Origin: Nonomuraea rubra
Lineage (GTDB): Bacteria; Actinomycetota; Actinomycetes; Streptosporangiales; Streptosporangiaceae
Assembly (NCBI RefSeq): GCF_014207985.1
Contig: NZ_JACHMI010000001.1
Location: 2,091,001 to 2,155,000, forward strand
Reading direction: 5' to 3'
Length of the DNA stretch: 64,000 nucleotides
Shown here: positions 49,791 to 58,136 of the stretch, piece by piece
Position numbering within the stretch: the stretch's first letter is position 1
How the letters are laid out: every line of letters starts with the position of its first letter
Notes under the pieces: model-generated
The model's database searches: none
The model's input: the letters and a program-made list of their open reading frames with translations, nothing else
What the model was told of the DNA's origin: nothing
Translations under genes and position numbers: made by a program

Positions 49791-51776
49791 GTGCCGCGGA
49801 AACCCCTCGCAGTCCTCGCGGCCCTGGCCGCCGGGCTGCTCCTGCCGGTCGTCCCGGCTCAAGCGGCCCCGGCGTCATCGTGCGCCGGGCCGCGGGTGGA
49901 GACGTTCGGGGCGGCGTCGATGACCGGGGCCATCGTGGGCGCCACGGTGCACGAGGGCAGGGCGTACGTGGTCACGCGCGGCCAGAAGCCGCCCGTACTG
50001 GCCGAGATCGACCTGAGCACCCGCAAGGTCGTCAGAAGCGTGCGGCTGCCCGACGGCCCCGCCACCGGGGAACCGGAAGGCGGCTGGGCCACCACCGTGT
50101 CGGGCGGCAAGATCTACGTCGGCACCTACCCCGTCCCCGACCTCTACCGCTTCGACCCGGCCACCGGCGAGGTGGCGCACCTGGCCTCGTTCGGCAGGAA
50201 CGGCGGCTACATCTGGGCGCTGGCCACCGCCCCCGACGGCACGATCTACGCGGGCACCTACCCGGACGGCCGGGTCAGGGAGTACGTCCCGGCCACCGGC
50301 GCCGTGCGCGACTTCGGCGTGCTGGCCGCGGGCGAGCGGTACGTCAGGGCGGTCGCCGCCGACGCCGAGAACGTCTACGCGGGCCTGCTCGACAAGGGCA
50401 AGCTCGTCGCGATCAACCGGACCACCGGCGCCGTCACCGAGCTGGCCCAGGGCACGACCGGCATCGGGGTGGTCGCCGAGCACGGTGACCGGATCCTCGC
50501 GACGAGCGGCCAGACCCTCATCGACGTGCGCAAGGACGGCACCGACCTCCGGCGGGTCCCGCTCGGCACGAGCAGCTTCGACGCCCTGACCGTGGCCGCC
50601 GACGGCACGGTCTACGCCACCTCGCGCCCCGACGGCGCCGTCCACCGCTACCGCACCGGCGACAGCGCCCCCACCAGGGTCGCCGGCCCTCCGTCGCAGG
50701 ACGACGAGACCAGGCGGCTGGCGCTGACCGATGACGGCACCCTGGTCGGGTTCTCCGGCAGCGGCGGCATGTGGTCGCTGGACCTGGGCACCGGGCAGTG
50801 GGAGTTCACCGACCTGATCGAGGCAGGACTGCCCGCCGGCGCCGAACGCCCCCAGAGCATGCTGCTGGTGCCCGGACGCGCCGTCTACGTGGGCGGCCAC
50901 TTCTTCATGGACGTGCGCGACCTGCGCACCGGCGAGCAGCGCCGCTTCCGCGTCCCCGGAGAGCCCAAGGACCTCGTGCGCCGCGGCAACCAGATCTACG
51001 CCGCCATCTACCCCAGCGGGAACATCATCTCCATCGACCTGCGCACCGACGCCGTCCGCAGCCTCGGCCACCTGGGGCAGGGCCAGCAGCGCCCGTGGGA
51101 CATCGAGTACGACCCGGTGCGCGACAAGCTGCTGGTCGCCTCCGCCCCGCTGGGCGCCGAGCTGGAGGGCGCCCTGTCGGTCGTGGACCCCGACACCGGC
51201 GAGATCGACGTCTACAAGGGCGTCATCCCCGGGCAGAGCCTGATGAGCCTGTCGCTGGACGCCGGCAAGGGCATCGTGTACCTCGGCGGCGACGTGCTCG
51301 GCGGCGGCGGCACCCCGCCGGTGCACGCGTCGGCGTCCGTCGCGGCCTTCGACCTGCGCACCCGTACGGTGCTGTGGCAGACGGACCCGATCGCCGGATA
51401 CCGCACCTTCCAGGACGTCAAGATCCACGACGGGCTGCTCTACGGCGTGTACAAGCGCAACTCCGGCGCCTGGATCGCCCTGGACCCGGCCACCCGGACG
51501 ATCGAGCACCAGGGCACCCTGTCCGGGTACGGCGAGCTGACCACGCACCGCGGCAGGGTGTTCGCCAGCACGTTCTTCGGCGGGGGCAACGCCTACGAGC
51601 TGGGCGAGCAGGCCACGCGGCTCGCCACCGGCCTGGGCGACGAGTGGTACACCAACCCGCAGCTCCACTTCGAGCCCGGCTCCTGGAAGGCGTGGGCCCT
51701 GAGCGGCCGGCACCTGGCCAGGATCGACCTCGATCCGCGCTGCCCGCCGCTGACCGTCACCCCGCGGCAGCTCTGA
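49791..51776 (+). CDS. Exported beta-propeller protein, Sec signal (661 aa)
   Basis: The GTG at 49791 has GGAGG seven bases upstream (49779-49783). A Sec signal peptide ends at 'PVVPAQAA'. The mature part is a large propeller: 'IYVGTYPVPDLYRFDPATGE', 'IWALATAPDGTIYAGTYPDG', 'NIISIDLRTDAVRSLGHLGQ', 'VAAFDLRTRTVLWQTDPIAG'. It is the paralogue of the protein at 46286-48214, although that one uses a twin-arginine signal. The next gene starts on its stop codon (TGATG). Confidence 0.85.
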   Translation: MPRKPLAVLAALAAGLLLPVVPAQAAPASSCAGPRVETFGAASMTGAIVGATVHEGRAYVVTRGQKPPVLAEIDLSTRKVVRSVRLPDGPATGEPEGGWATTVSGGKIYVGTYPVPDLYRFDPATGEVAHLASFGRNGGYIWALATAPDGTIYAGTYPDGRVREYVPATGAVRDFGVLAAGERYVRAVAADAENVYAGLLDKGKLVAINRTTGAVTELAQGTTGIGVVAEHGDRILATSGQTLIDVRKDGTDLRRVPLGTSSFDALTVAADGTVYATSRPDGAVHRYRTGDSAPTRVAGPPSQDDETRRLALTDDGTLVGFSGSGGMWSLDLGTGQWEFTDLIEAGLPAGAERPQSMLLVPGRAVYVGGHFFMDVRDLRTGEQRRFRVPGEPKDLVRRGNQIYAAIYPSGNIISIDLRTDAVRSLGHLGQGQQRPWDIEYDPVRDKLLVASAPLGAELEGALSVVDPDTGEIDVYKGVIPGQSLMSLSLDAGKGIVYLGGDVLGGGGTPPVHASASVAAFDLRTRTVLWQTDPIAGYRTFQDVKIHDGLLYGVYKRNSGAWIALDPATRTIEHQGTLSGYGELTTHRGRVFASTFFGGGNAYELGEQATRLATGLGDEWYTNPQLHFEPGSWKAWALSGRHLARIDLDPRCPPLTVTPRQL

Positions 51777-52444
51777 TGTCGTACCCCGTCGTGGACGCCC
51801 ACCGGCTCATCGGCCCCGTACCCTTCGACGACCTGCCGGAGGACCCGCGGCCGGACATGGGCCGGCTGGGCATCGACCGCGCCTACGTGACCCACACCCT
51901 CAGCCTCTACTCCGACGTCCGCGCCGGGAACGAGGCGCTGCTCGCGCTCGGCGACCCCCGGCTCGTCCCGGTGCCCGTGCTGCTGCCCGAGCCGTTCGAG
52001 CCCGTGCCGCACTGGGACGTGCCCGTGGTCCGGCTCTGCCCGGCCAGGCACCGCTTCGAGCTGACCGGGCCGACCGCCCTGCGCTGGCTGGCGGAGCTCG
52101 GCGTCACGGCGGCCATCGATCTCGACGAGACCTCGCCGGGACAGCTCCTCACCCTCGCCCGGGAGCTGCCCGAGCAGCGCGTCCTGCTGCTCAACCCCGG
52201 CTACCGGCGGCTGCGCGCCGTCGCCGAGCTCATGGCCGCCATCCCGAACCTGTGGCTGGAGATCGGCACCGTGAACACCCAGCGCGGTGTCGAATGGCTG
52301 GCCGGGCACTTCGGGGCCGGGCGGCTGGTGTTCGGCACCGGCGCCCCCGTCATGGACGACTGCGGCCCCCGCTTCCTCCTCGACCACCTCGACCTGCCGG
52401 AGGACGACATCGCCCTGATCGCCTCGGGGGGTGACCTGCTGTGA
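51776..52444 (+). CDS. Amidohydrolase-like protein with degenerate metal motif (222 aa)
   Basis: ATG 51776 overlaps the preceding stop by one base. The N-terminus 'MSYPVVDAHRLIGPVPFDDL' keeps the first His of HxH but has Leu at the second position, and the later His/Asp ligand blocks are weak ('LWLEIGTVNTQRGVEWLAGH', 'RLVFGTGAPVMDDCGPR'). Blocks such as 'SDVRAGNEALLALG' match 'FDVRGGNDEVLGLD' of the degenerate protein at 48983. It is the second non-canonical member, again paired with a canonical enzyme (52441) by a four-base overlap. Confidence 0.78.
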   Translation: MSYPVVDAHRLIGPVPFDDLPEDPRPDMGRLGIDRAYVTHTLSLYSDVRAGNEALLALGDPRLVPVPVLLPEPFEPVPHWDVPVVRLCPARHRFELTGPTALRWLAELGVTAAIDLDETSPGQLLTLARELPEQRVLLLNPGYRRLRAVAELMAAIPNLWLEIGTVNTQRGVEWLAGHFGAGRLVFGTGAPVMDDCGPRFLLDHLDLPEDDIALIASGGDLL

Positions 52445-53199
52445 TCCTCGACGCGCACGGCCACCTCGGCCCGTGGCCCGACTTCCTCATCCCCGACCCG
52501 TCGGCCGGCGGCATGGTCGCCCTCATGGACCGCCTCGGCATCGACGCCATCGGCATCAGCCACCTGCTCGCCGTCGGCCCCAGCGCGGAGGAGGGCAACC
52601 GGCTCGCCTTCGCCGCCGCCGAGCGGTACCCCGGCCGGTTCGGGGTGTGGCAGGTGTACAACCCGCACCAGCGCAACCGGCTCGCCGAGCGGGGCGTCTG
52701 GGGTGTCAAGATCCATCCGGACGTGCACCAGTGCGCCCTCGACGACCGCCGCTACGACCCGGTGTGGGAGCTGGGCCTGCCCGTGCTCGCCCACGGCCAG
52801 ACGGACTCGCCCTGGAGCGACCCGGAGCGGTTCGTCACCGTGGCGCGCCGGTATCCCGGGGTTCCGCTGCTGCTCGGGCACGCGGGGCTCTGGCCGTACG
52901 GGTTCGCCCGCGCGGCCGGGCTCGTCCGCGACCATCCGAGCCTGTACCTGGAGATCTGCGGCTCCAAGATGACCGGGCGGTGGATCTCCCGGCTGGCGGA
53001 GGCGGTCGGCGCCGATCGTGTCGTGTACGGCTCCGACGCCTGCTTCCTCGACCTGCGGGTCGGCTTCGGCCGCGTCGCCCTGGCGCCGCTCGACGACGCC
53101 GACCGGGCCCTCATCCAGGGCGGCAACCTCGCCCGCATCCTGGGCGGCGACCCCGCCCGCATCCTGGGCGGCGACCTCGCGGAAGGACATCAGCCATGA
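52441..53199 (+). CDS. Amidohydrolase (PF04909-type) with intact metal motif
   Basis: GTG 52441, 252 aa. Metal ligands are present: His6/His8 in 'MILDAHGHLGPW', 'GVKIHPDVHQC', 'LPVLAHGQTDSP', 'PLLLGHAGLWPYG' and Asp in 'VVYGSDACFLDL'. It is the mirror counterpart of the enzyme at 48258. The C-terminus carries a short tandem repeat ('ARILGGDPARILGGD') encoded by two 21-bp identical copies. Overlaps with both neighbours show tight translational coupling. Confidence 0.87.
   Translation: MILDAHGHLGPWPDFLIPDPSAGGMVALMDRLGIDAIGISHLLAVGPSAEEGNRLAFAAAERYPGRFGVWQVYNPHQRNRLAERGVWGVKIHPDVHQCALDDRRYDPVWELGLPVLAHGQTDSPWSDPERFVTVARRYPGVPLLLGHAGLWPYGFARAAGLVRDHPSLYLEICGSKMTGRWISRLAEAVGADRVVYGSDACFLDLRVGFGRVALAPLDDADRALIQGGNLARILGGDPARILGGDLAEGHQP
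53131..53175. repeat. Two 21-bp direct repeats, 24-bp period
   Basis: GCCCGCATCCTGGGCGGCGAC plus one shared codon occurs at 53131-53151 and 53155-53175 inside the amidohydrolase 3' end. It keeps the frame and adds eight residues. Confidence 0.8.
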
Positions 53200-54371
53200 C
53201 CCTGGCGATCGACGGCGGCACCCCCGTGCGCACCGCCCCCTGGCCGGCGTGGCCGCCCCCGATGGACCACGCCCAGCGCGCGCTCGTCACCGCCGTGCTG
53301 GACAGCGGCCAGTGGGGCGCCACCCAGGGAGGCCAGGCGTGCGCCGACCTGGTGGCCGCGTTCGCCCGCCGCTCCGGGGTCGAGCACGGCGTCGCCGTCG
53401 GCAACGCCACGCTCGGCCTGTTCGCCGCGCTGCGCGGGCTCGGCGTCGGGCCCGGCGACGAGGTGATCGTGCCGGCGTACACGTTCGTCGCCACCGCGAC
53501 GGCGGTCCTGCTCGCCGGCGCCACCCCGGTCATCGTGGACGTCGACGCCGCCGACCTCCACCTGTCCGCGCCCGCGGTGGAAGCGGCGCTCACCCCCCGC
53601 ACCGCGGCGATCGTGCCGGTGCACCTCGCGGGCAGCCCGGCCGACATGGACCCGCTGAACGCCCTCGCGGCACGGCACGGCCTGGCCGTCGTCGAGGACG
53701 CGGCCCAGGCGCACGGCGCCGCCTACCGCGACCGCCCCGTCGGCGGGCTGGGCGACGCCGGGGTCTACAGCTTCCAGTCCAGCAAGGCGATGACGGCAGG
53801 GGAGGGCGGCCTGATCGTCTGCCGCGCCGGCGAGGTCCACGAGGCCGTCTGGTCGCTCTGCAACGTCGGCCGCGCACTCGACGGCGCCTGGTACGGCCAT
53901 CCGCGCGCCGGCTGGAACCTGCGCCTGACCGAGATCCAGGCCGCCCTGCTGCTGCCCTGGCTGGACCGGCTCGACGACGAGATCGACCGCAGGAACACCT
54001 TCGCCGCCGCCGTCGAACGCGACCTGCCCGGGGACCGGGTGAGCGTGGTCCCGCAGCCACCCGGCACCACGCGCGACTCGCGCCACCTGCTCATGCTGCG
54101 CGTCCACGTCCCCTTCGACCGGCCGTTCCTGCTGGCGGCCATGGATGCGGAAGGGGTCCCCCTCGACGGCGGCTATCCACCGCTCGGCACGATGCCCGCC
54201 CTGACGGAGGCGGGCGCCCGCCCCGAGCCCTGCCCGTCGGCCGAGGCCGCGGCACGCGACGTGCTCTGGGTTCGCCAGCCCATGCTCATGGACGACCTCA
54301 CCGGCGCCGCGCACATCGCCGAGGCCCTGGCCAAGGTGCTCGCCGGCGCTGCCCGGGGACCTCGTCCATGA
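53196..54371 (+). CDS. DegT/DnrJ/EryC1/StrS-family PLP aminotransferase
   Basis: ATG 53196 overlaps the upstream stop (ATGA). The 391-aa product opens 'MTLAIDGGTPVRTAPWPAWP', typical of StrS-like enzymes. It has 'GVAVGNATLGLFAALRGLGV', 'IVPAYTFVATATAVLLAGAT', Asp168 in 'AVVEDAAQAHGAAY' and the PLP Lys197 in 'YSFQSSKAMTAGEGG'. It completes the rightward mirror operon. With the aminotransferase at 41023 it argues that the substrate passes through a keto/amino interconversion. Confidence 0.92.
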   Translation: MTLAIDGGTPVRTAPWPAWPPPMDHAQRALVTAVLDSGQWGATQGGQACADLVAAFARRSGVEHGVAVGNATLGLFAALRGLGVGPGDEVIVPAYTFVATATAVLLAGATPVIVDVDAADLHLSAPAVEAALTPRTAAIVPVHLAGSPADMDPLNALAARHGLAVVEDAAQAHGAAYRDRPVGGLGDAGVYSFQSSKAMTAGEGGLIVCRAGEVHEAVWSLCNVGRALDGAWYGHPRAGWNLRLTEIQAALLLPWLDRLDDEIDRRNTFAAAVERDLPGDRVSVVPQPPGTTRDSRHLLMLRVHVPFDRPFLLAAMDAEGVPLDGGYPPLGTMPALTEAGARPEPCPSAEAAARDVLWVRQPMLMDDLTGAAHIAEALAKVLAGAARGPRP

Positions 54372-54398
54372 GGGCCGGGAAAGTCCCTGGTGCCGGAA

Positions 54399-54752
54399 CT
54401 AGTAGATCGAGATGGAGGTGACCTTGTGGATGCGGTCGTGGCCGTCGTCGGAGAAGTCCCACATCCTCCACTTGTCCAGAAGCATGCCGCCGCTCGGACC
54501 GCCCAGGTCGTCGATGTAGGTGATGGCCACCCGGTTGTTGCCCGACCAGATGGTTTCGACACCGTAGATGGCCACGCCCATCGTGCCACCGTTGGCGAAG
54601 CAGTGTCCGTTGACGTAGAGGAACTCGTCGACCAACGGATTGTTGCGGCACGCCACCCCGTTGATGGCGTACGCGGGACCGGCCGGAACCGTGACCACGG
54701 CGGCCAGCGCGACGGCTCCCGTGGCAACGACCTTGCGGAGGGAATTCTTCAT
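54399..54752 (-). CDS. Secreted beta/gamma-crystallin-like protein (117 aa)
   Basis: The start at 54752 has AGGAGAG upstream. A signal peptide ends at 'AGPAYA'. The mature domain has 'GHCFANGGTMGVAIYGVETI', 'WSGNNRVAITYIDDLGG' and 'MLLDKWRMWDF'. It is a close paralogue of the protein at 21032-21394, with the two cysteines conserved. The fold group includes secreted antimicrobial and protease-inhibitor-like proteins of Streptomyces; the actual function is unknown. Confidence 0.87.
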   Translation of the reverse strand: MKNSLRKVVATGAVALAAVVTVPAGPAYAINGVACRNNPLVDEFLYVNGHCFANGGTMGVAIYGVETIWSGNNRVAITYIDDLGGPSGGMLLDKWRMWDFSDDGHDRIHKVTSISIY

Positions 54753-54932
54753 GGCTCTCTCCTGCGCTCTCCAGAGACTCTTCCTGCGGGAGGCCACGCT
54801 TCCGCGCTCCGGTGACCGCTTCACAGTCCATCCGATGCCCAGGTGGCGCACGGGGAACAACTGACCCCCGCGTACCCTGGTGAACCCGCCTGCCCCCGGC
54901 CAGGGGCCGCTGAAGATTGGACGGCGCATCCC

Positions 54933-55787
54933 ATGATCCTCACAACCTTCGATCACGGCGCGGGCGAGACGCCGGAGAACATCGTCGTGCTCGCGGACGG
55001 CACGATCTGCGCGACGCTGCTGCTGGCGGGCACCGTCTGGCTGTCCGACGGCGAGCCGGAACGGGTGGTCCCCGGAGAGACAGACGTGCTGGTGGTGGGC
55101 CTCGCCTCGGACGCCGAGAGCCGGCTCTACGCCGCCGTGCGCAGCGCGACCGGCTCCGTGGCGGGGATCTGGCGGCGCGAGGCTCCCCGCCGCTGGGTAC
55201 GGTTCGCCGCCGCGGAAGCCCGGGCAGGGCTCAACGGCATCACCTTCGCCGAGGACGGCACGCTGTTCGCGGCCGACTCCGTCAACGGCGAGATCCTCTG
55301 CTGCCCTCCCGGTGACCGCGCCCTCCGGCTCTGGCTCGCCGACGAGCGCCTGGCGCCGACGTCGCCGGACGACCCGGTGTCGTCCACGGGCGTGAACGGC
55401 CTCAAGATCTGGGACGGCGCCCTGTGGGCGACCAACACGGCCCAGGGCACCGTCCTGCGCATCGGCATCGACCAAGGGCGCCCGGGCGAGGTGAGACCGG
55501 TGTACACCGGCATACCCGCTGACGACTTCGCCTTCGATCGCTCGGGGACGCTGTACCTCGCCGTCCATCCGCGCGACACCGTCGTCCGGATCTCCCCGGA
55601 CGGCACCATGACCACGCTTGCCACCGAGGCGGACGGACTCGACGGCCCCACCGCGATCGCCGTCCTCGACGACGGTCTCCTCGTGACGAGCCTGGGAATG
55701 CTCGGTTCGCGTCACCGGCCCACCATCGTCCGCCTCAGCCTGGACGTGGCCGGCCCCGCGCTGCCCCGTCCGAGCATGCCCGGCTGA
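54933..55787 (+). CDS. SMP-30/NHL-like beta-propeller protein
   Basis: ATG 54933 ('MILTTFDHGAGETPENIVVL') fits the family start. Frames further upstream add unrelated residues. The 284-aa product has no signal peptide at this start and is a six-bladed-type propeller with 'LNGITFAEDGTLFAADSVNG', 'VNGLKIWDGALWATNTAQGT' and the closing strand 'AIAVLDDGLLVTSLG'. It is the complete paralogue of the truncated secreted protein at 280-1266. A lactonase-like activity is possible but the metal ligands were not verified. Confidence 0.8.
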   Translation: MILTTFDHGAGETPENIVVLADGTICATLLLAGTVWLSDGEPERVVPGETDVLVVGLASDAESRLYAAVRSATGSVAGIWRREAPRRWVRFAAAEARAGLNGITFAEDGTLFAADSVNGEILCCPPGDRALRLWLADERLAPTSPDDPVSSTGVNGLKIWDGALWATNTAQGTVLRIGIDQGRPGEVRPVYTGIPADDFAFDRSGTLYLAVHPRDTVVRISPDGTMTTLATEADGLDGPTAIAVLDDGLLVTSLGMLGSRHRPTIVRLSLDVAGPALPRPSMPG

Positions 55788-55863
55788 CCCGCGGAACGCT
55801 CCCGTCGCCGCAGCTCTGCGTGGCGGCCACTACACGCTGTGATCGAACGGGATACTGAACGAC

Positions 55864-56472
55864 ATGCGTGTCGATTTCGACCCCGCGGCCCTGGGCGGGG
55901 CGGCCTTCTTCAAGTTCATGACGTCGGTCGTCGTTCCACGTCCGATCGCGTGGGTGTCCACCGTCACCCCGGATGGAGCGGTCGACAACCTCGCTCCGCA
56001 CTCCTTCTTCAGCATCGCCAGCACTGATCCGCCGATCGTGCAGTTCACCTCGATCGGCCGCAAGGACTCCCTGCGCAATGTCGAGGACACCGGTGAGTTC
56101 GTCGTCAATTTCTCCTCAGAACCACTGCTGCACCTGATCCGCGACACCGCCACCGATTTCCCGCGGACTGTCAGCGAGTTCGGCACCGCGGGAATCGAAC
56201 GCGAACCCAGCCGTCATGTGCGGCCGCCCCGGGTGGCCGCCTCTCCGGTCGTCCTGGAGTGCCGTTCGCACACCACCTTGCGCATGGGCAACTCCACCCT
56301 CGTCTTCGGCAGGGTGTTCCTCGCGGCGGTGCACGAAGAGTACATCGTCAACGGCCGGCCTGACGCCGAGCGGCTGCGTCCGCTGACCAAGCTCGGCGGC
56401 GACGAATGGGGGACGCTCGGCGAGATCCTGCACCTGAACCGCATCCCCTACGAGGAGCCGCAGGCCGTATGA
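55864..56472 (+). CDS. Flavin-reductase-family FMN-binding split-barrel protein
   Basis: A 202-aa protein with 'FFKFMTSVVVPRPIAWVSTV', 'DNLAPHSFFSIASTDPPIVQ', 'KDSLRNVEDTGEFVVNFSSE' and 'VLECRSHTTLRMGNSTLVFG'. This is the pattern of flavin-reductase-like (DIM6/NTAB) proteins that bind FMN. It may reduce flavin for an oxygenase or act on its own substrate. It lies 76 bp after the propeller gene on the same strand. The LLM oxidoreductase at 57147 is a nearby but opposite-strand possible partner. Confidence 0.88.
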   Translation: MRVDFDPAALGGAAFFKFMTSVVVPRPIAWVSTVTPDGAVDNLAPHSFFSIASTDPPIVQFTSIGRKDSLRNVEDTGEFVVNFSSEPLLHLIRDTATDFPRTVSEFGTAGIEREPSRHVRPPRVAASPVVLECRSHTTLRMGNSTLVFGRVFLAAVHEEYIVNGRPDAERLRPLTKLGGDEWGTLGEILHLNRIPYEEPQAV

Positions 56473-56493
56473 GTCATACCCGGGTGCTCGCGG

Positions 56494-56958
56494 TCAGACG
56501 GGCTCACCCAACTGTTCGGCCAGCCGCTCCAGCCCGCCCTTGATGAGCCGCCCATAGTCGTCGTCGCCAAGGGCGCCGATCCCGTCCCGCGCATGCTGGA
56601 GGTGCTCACGGGCGCGGTCGAGATCGCCCAGCTTGCGATAGCACTCGCTCAGGTTCAGGTGCAACGACGGATACAGGCCGGCCACCGAAAGCGGCACCCC
56701 GGCCTGGGCCACCCGCTCATCGGTGACCAGGCCGACGGCGGCCAGCGCGCGCAGGTCCCACATCAGCTCCTGGTCCACGTCGTCCTGCACATCGGCCATC
56801 GAGTGGGCGAGAACGCAGACATGCAGCGGGTCGCCCTGCTCGCCGCCGATGTCGTCCCAGATCTGCGCGAACAACTCGCGCGCGGCCTCACGCTCGCCCT
56901 GGTGGTGATGCAACTCCACCCCCTGGCCGATCCGGGCCATCGTGGGGTCGGCGGTCAT
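56494..56958 (-). CDS. TPR-like helical protein (154 aa)
   Basis: ATG 56958 is chosen because AAGGAG lies eight bases before it; an in-frame GTG lies 15 bases further upstream. The product is all-helical: 'QGEREAARELFAQIWDDIGG', 'LCVLAHSMADVQDD'-like middle ('HVCVLAHSMADVQDDVDQEL'), and a clear TPR unit near the end, 'SLHLNLSECYRKLGDLDRAR' then EHLQHARDGI. Small actinobacterial TPR proteins of this kind have no assigned function. Confidence 0.75.
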   Translation of the reverse strand: MTADPTMARIGQGVELHHHQGEREAARELFAQIWDDIGGEQGDPLHVCVLAHSMADVQDDVDQELMWDLRALAAVGLVTDERVAQAGVPLSVAGLYPSLHLNLSECYRKLGDLDRAREHLQHARDGIGALGDDDYGRLIKGGLERLAEQLGEPV

Positions 56959-57146
56959 GAGCGGCTCCTTCACCGTCGCAGGGGATCATGGTCAGCCTAC
57001 TCGCCTTACCTGGCTTGACGGCGACCCGTCCACCACGGGCACGCGCGGCACCGGACACGTTCCCCGGCCGGGCCCGCACCTCGTTTCGCTGCGTACGGAC
57101 TCAGGCAACGCTGCCTGTCACCACACGTCGCGTCTGCTACGGCGGC

Positions 57147-57977
57147 TCAACGTCCGGCGAGCTCGGCAACGACAGGAGCGAGCACGTCGGCGTGGCCGGC
57201 GCCGAAGACGAAGTAGGAGAAGCCGATCTCCTCACGTCGCCGCTGGATCTCCTCGGCCGCCGCCGCCGGGTCAGCCGGAAGGGCCGCCAGCGAGTCCACC
57301 GCGTGAAGTGCGGCAGGGTCGGTGTCGGGGGACGCCATGAACGGCGCGACGGTGTCGCCGATCACCGCCACGTGCTGCGCGAGCTCCACGTCTCGGGTGG
57401 CGCGGAAGCCGCGTACCACCTGTGTGATCTCACCCCGGTCCTCTCCCGGCATCAGTGCGAAGGCGACCGTGTCCGCCAGCTCGGCCGCCAGCGCCTGGGC
57501 CCTGGGCCCGCGTACGGCCATCACCACCGGCGTGTGTGCGTCGGGGCCGTCGAGATCGCGCAGCGTCGTGACGGCCTCACGCACCTGGGCCAGCCGCTCG
57601 CCCGGTGGCACGGCGGGCAGCCCCAGCTCGCGTAGTTCGTCTTCGATGCCGGGCCTGCCGGTGCCGATGCCCAGCTCGAAGCGACCGCCGGTGAGCACCG
57701 ACAGCGAGTGCGCCTCCCACGCGGTGCTCCACGCCGGGCGCAGCGGGGAGGCGTACACCCACGTGCCCACCCGCAGGTCGGTAAGGGTAGCCGCGACGGC
57801 CAGCGTGGGGCCGGGCGCCGGCTGCCATCGTGGGACATCGGGCATCAGCAGCGTGGAGTAGCCGCTGTCGGCGAGGCGGCGCACCTGGTCCCGCCACGTC
57901 GGCAGGTCTGTCCTGAGCGGGGCAACGACCCCGAATCGGAAGGGCCTGGTTCCGCCGGTTGCCGTCGAATCGGTCAT
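57147..57977 (-). CDS. LLM-class, probably F420-dependent oxidoreductase
   Basis: ATG 57977 is preferred (GAGGACAGGA upstream) over one 18 bases earlier. The 276-aa TIM barrel has 'PFRFGVVAPLRTDLPTWRDQ', 'GYSTLLMPDVPRWQPAPGPT', 'LSVLTGGRFELGIGTGRPGI' and the late 'IGFSYFVFGAGHADVLAPVV'. The pattern matches the MSMEG_2516-like group of probable F420-dependent enzymes. Substrate unknown. It is different in subgroup from the LLM protein at 3515-4396. Confidence 0.87.
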   Translation of the reverse strand: MTDSTATGGTRPFRFGVVAPLRTDLPTWRDQVRRLADSGYSTLLMPDVPRWQPAPGPTLAVAATLTDLRVGTWVYASPLRPAWSTAWEAHSLSVLTGGRFELGIGTGRPGIEDELRELGLPAVPPGERLAQVREAVTTLRDLDGPDAHTPVVMAVRGPRAQALAAELADTVAFALMPGEDRGEITQVVRGFRATRDVELAQHVAVIGDTVAPFMASPDTDPAALHAVDSLAALPADPAAAAEEIQRRREEIGFSYFVFGAGHADVLAPVVAELAGR

Positions 57978-58136
57978 CGTTCCTGTCCTCGTCATCAGTA
58001 GGGACGGGGCCCTGTTTCCTCGGGCGCCATGGTCTGCGTCTCACCCCTACTACGAACGCCGCTGCCCCGATCCGACAACGCGACGGTCCGGGACACACGC
58101 AAATCTCAGGCGCGCACGGTGCGAGCCGTTGCGAGG

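Noticed and set aside
36574..54371. Reading the block as an antibiotic biosynthesis cluster because of two StrS-like aminotransferases
   Set aside because: There are no glycosyltransferases, nucleotidyl-sugar synthases, polyketide or peptide synthases or resistance genes. The importer, aldolases and operator-controlled layout fit catabolism better.
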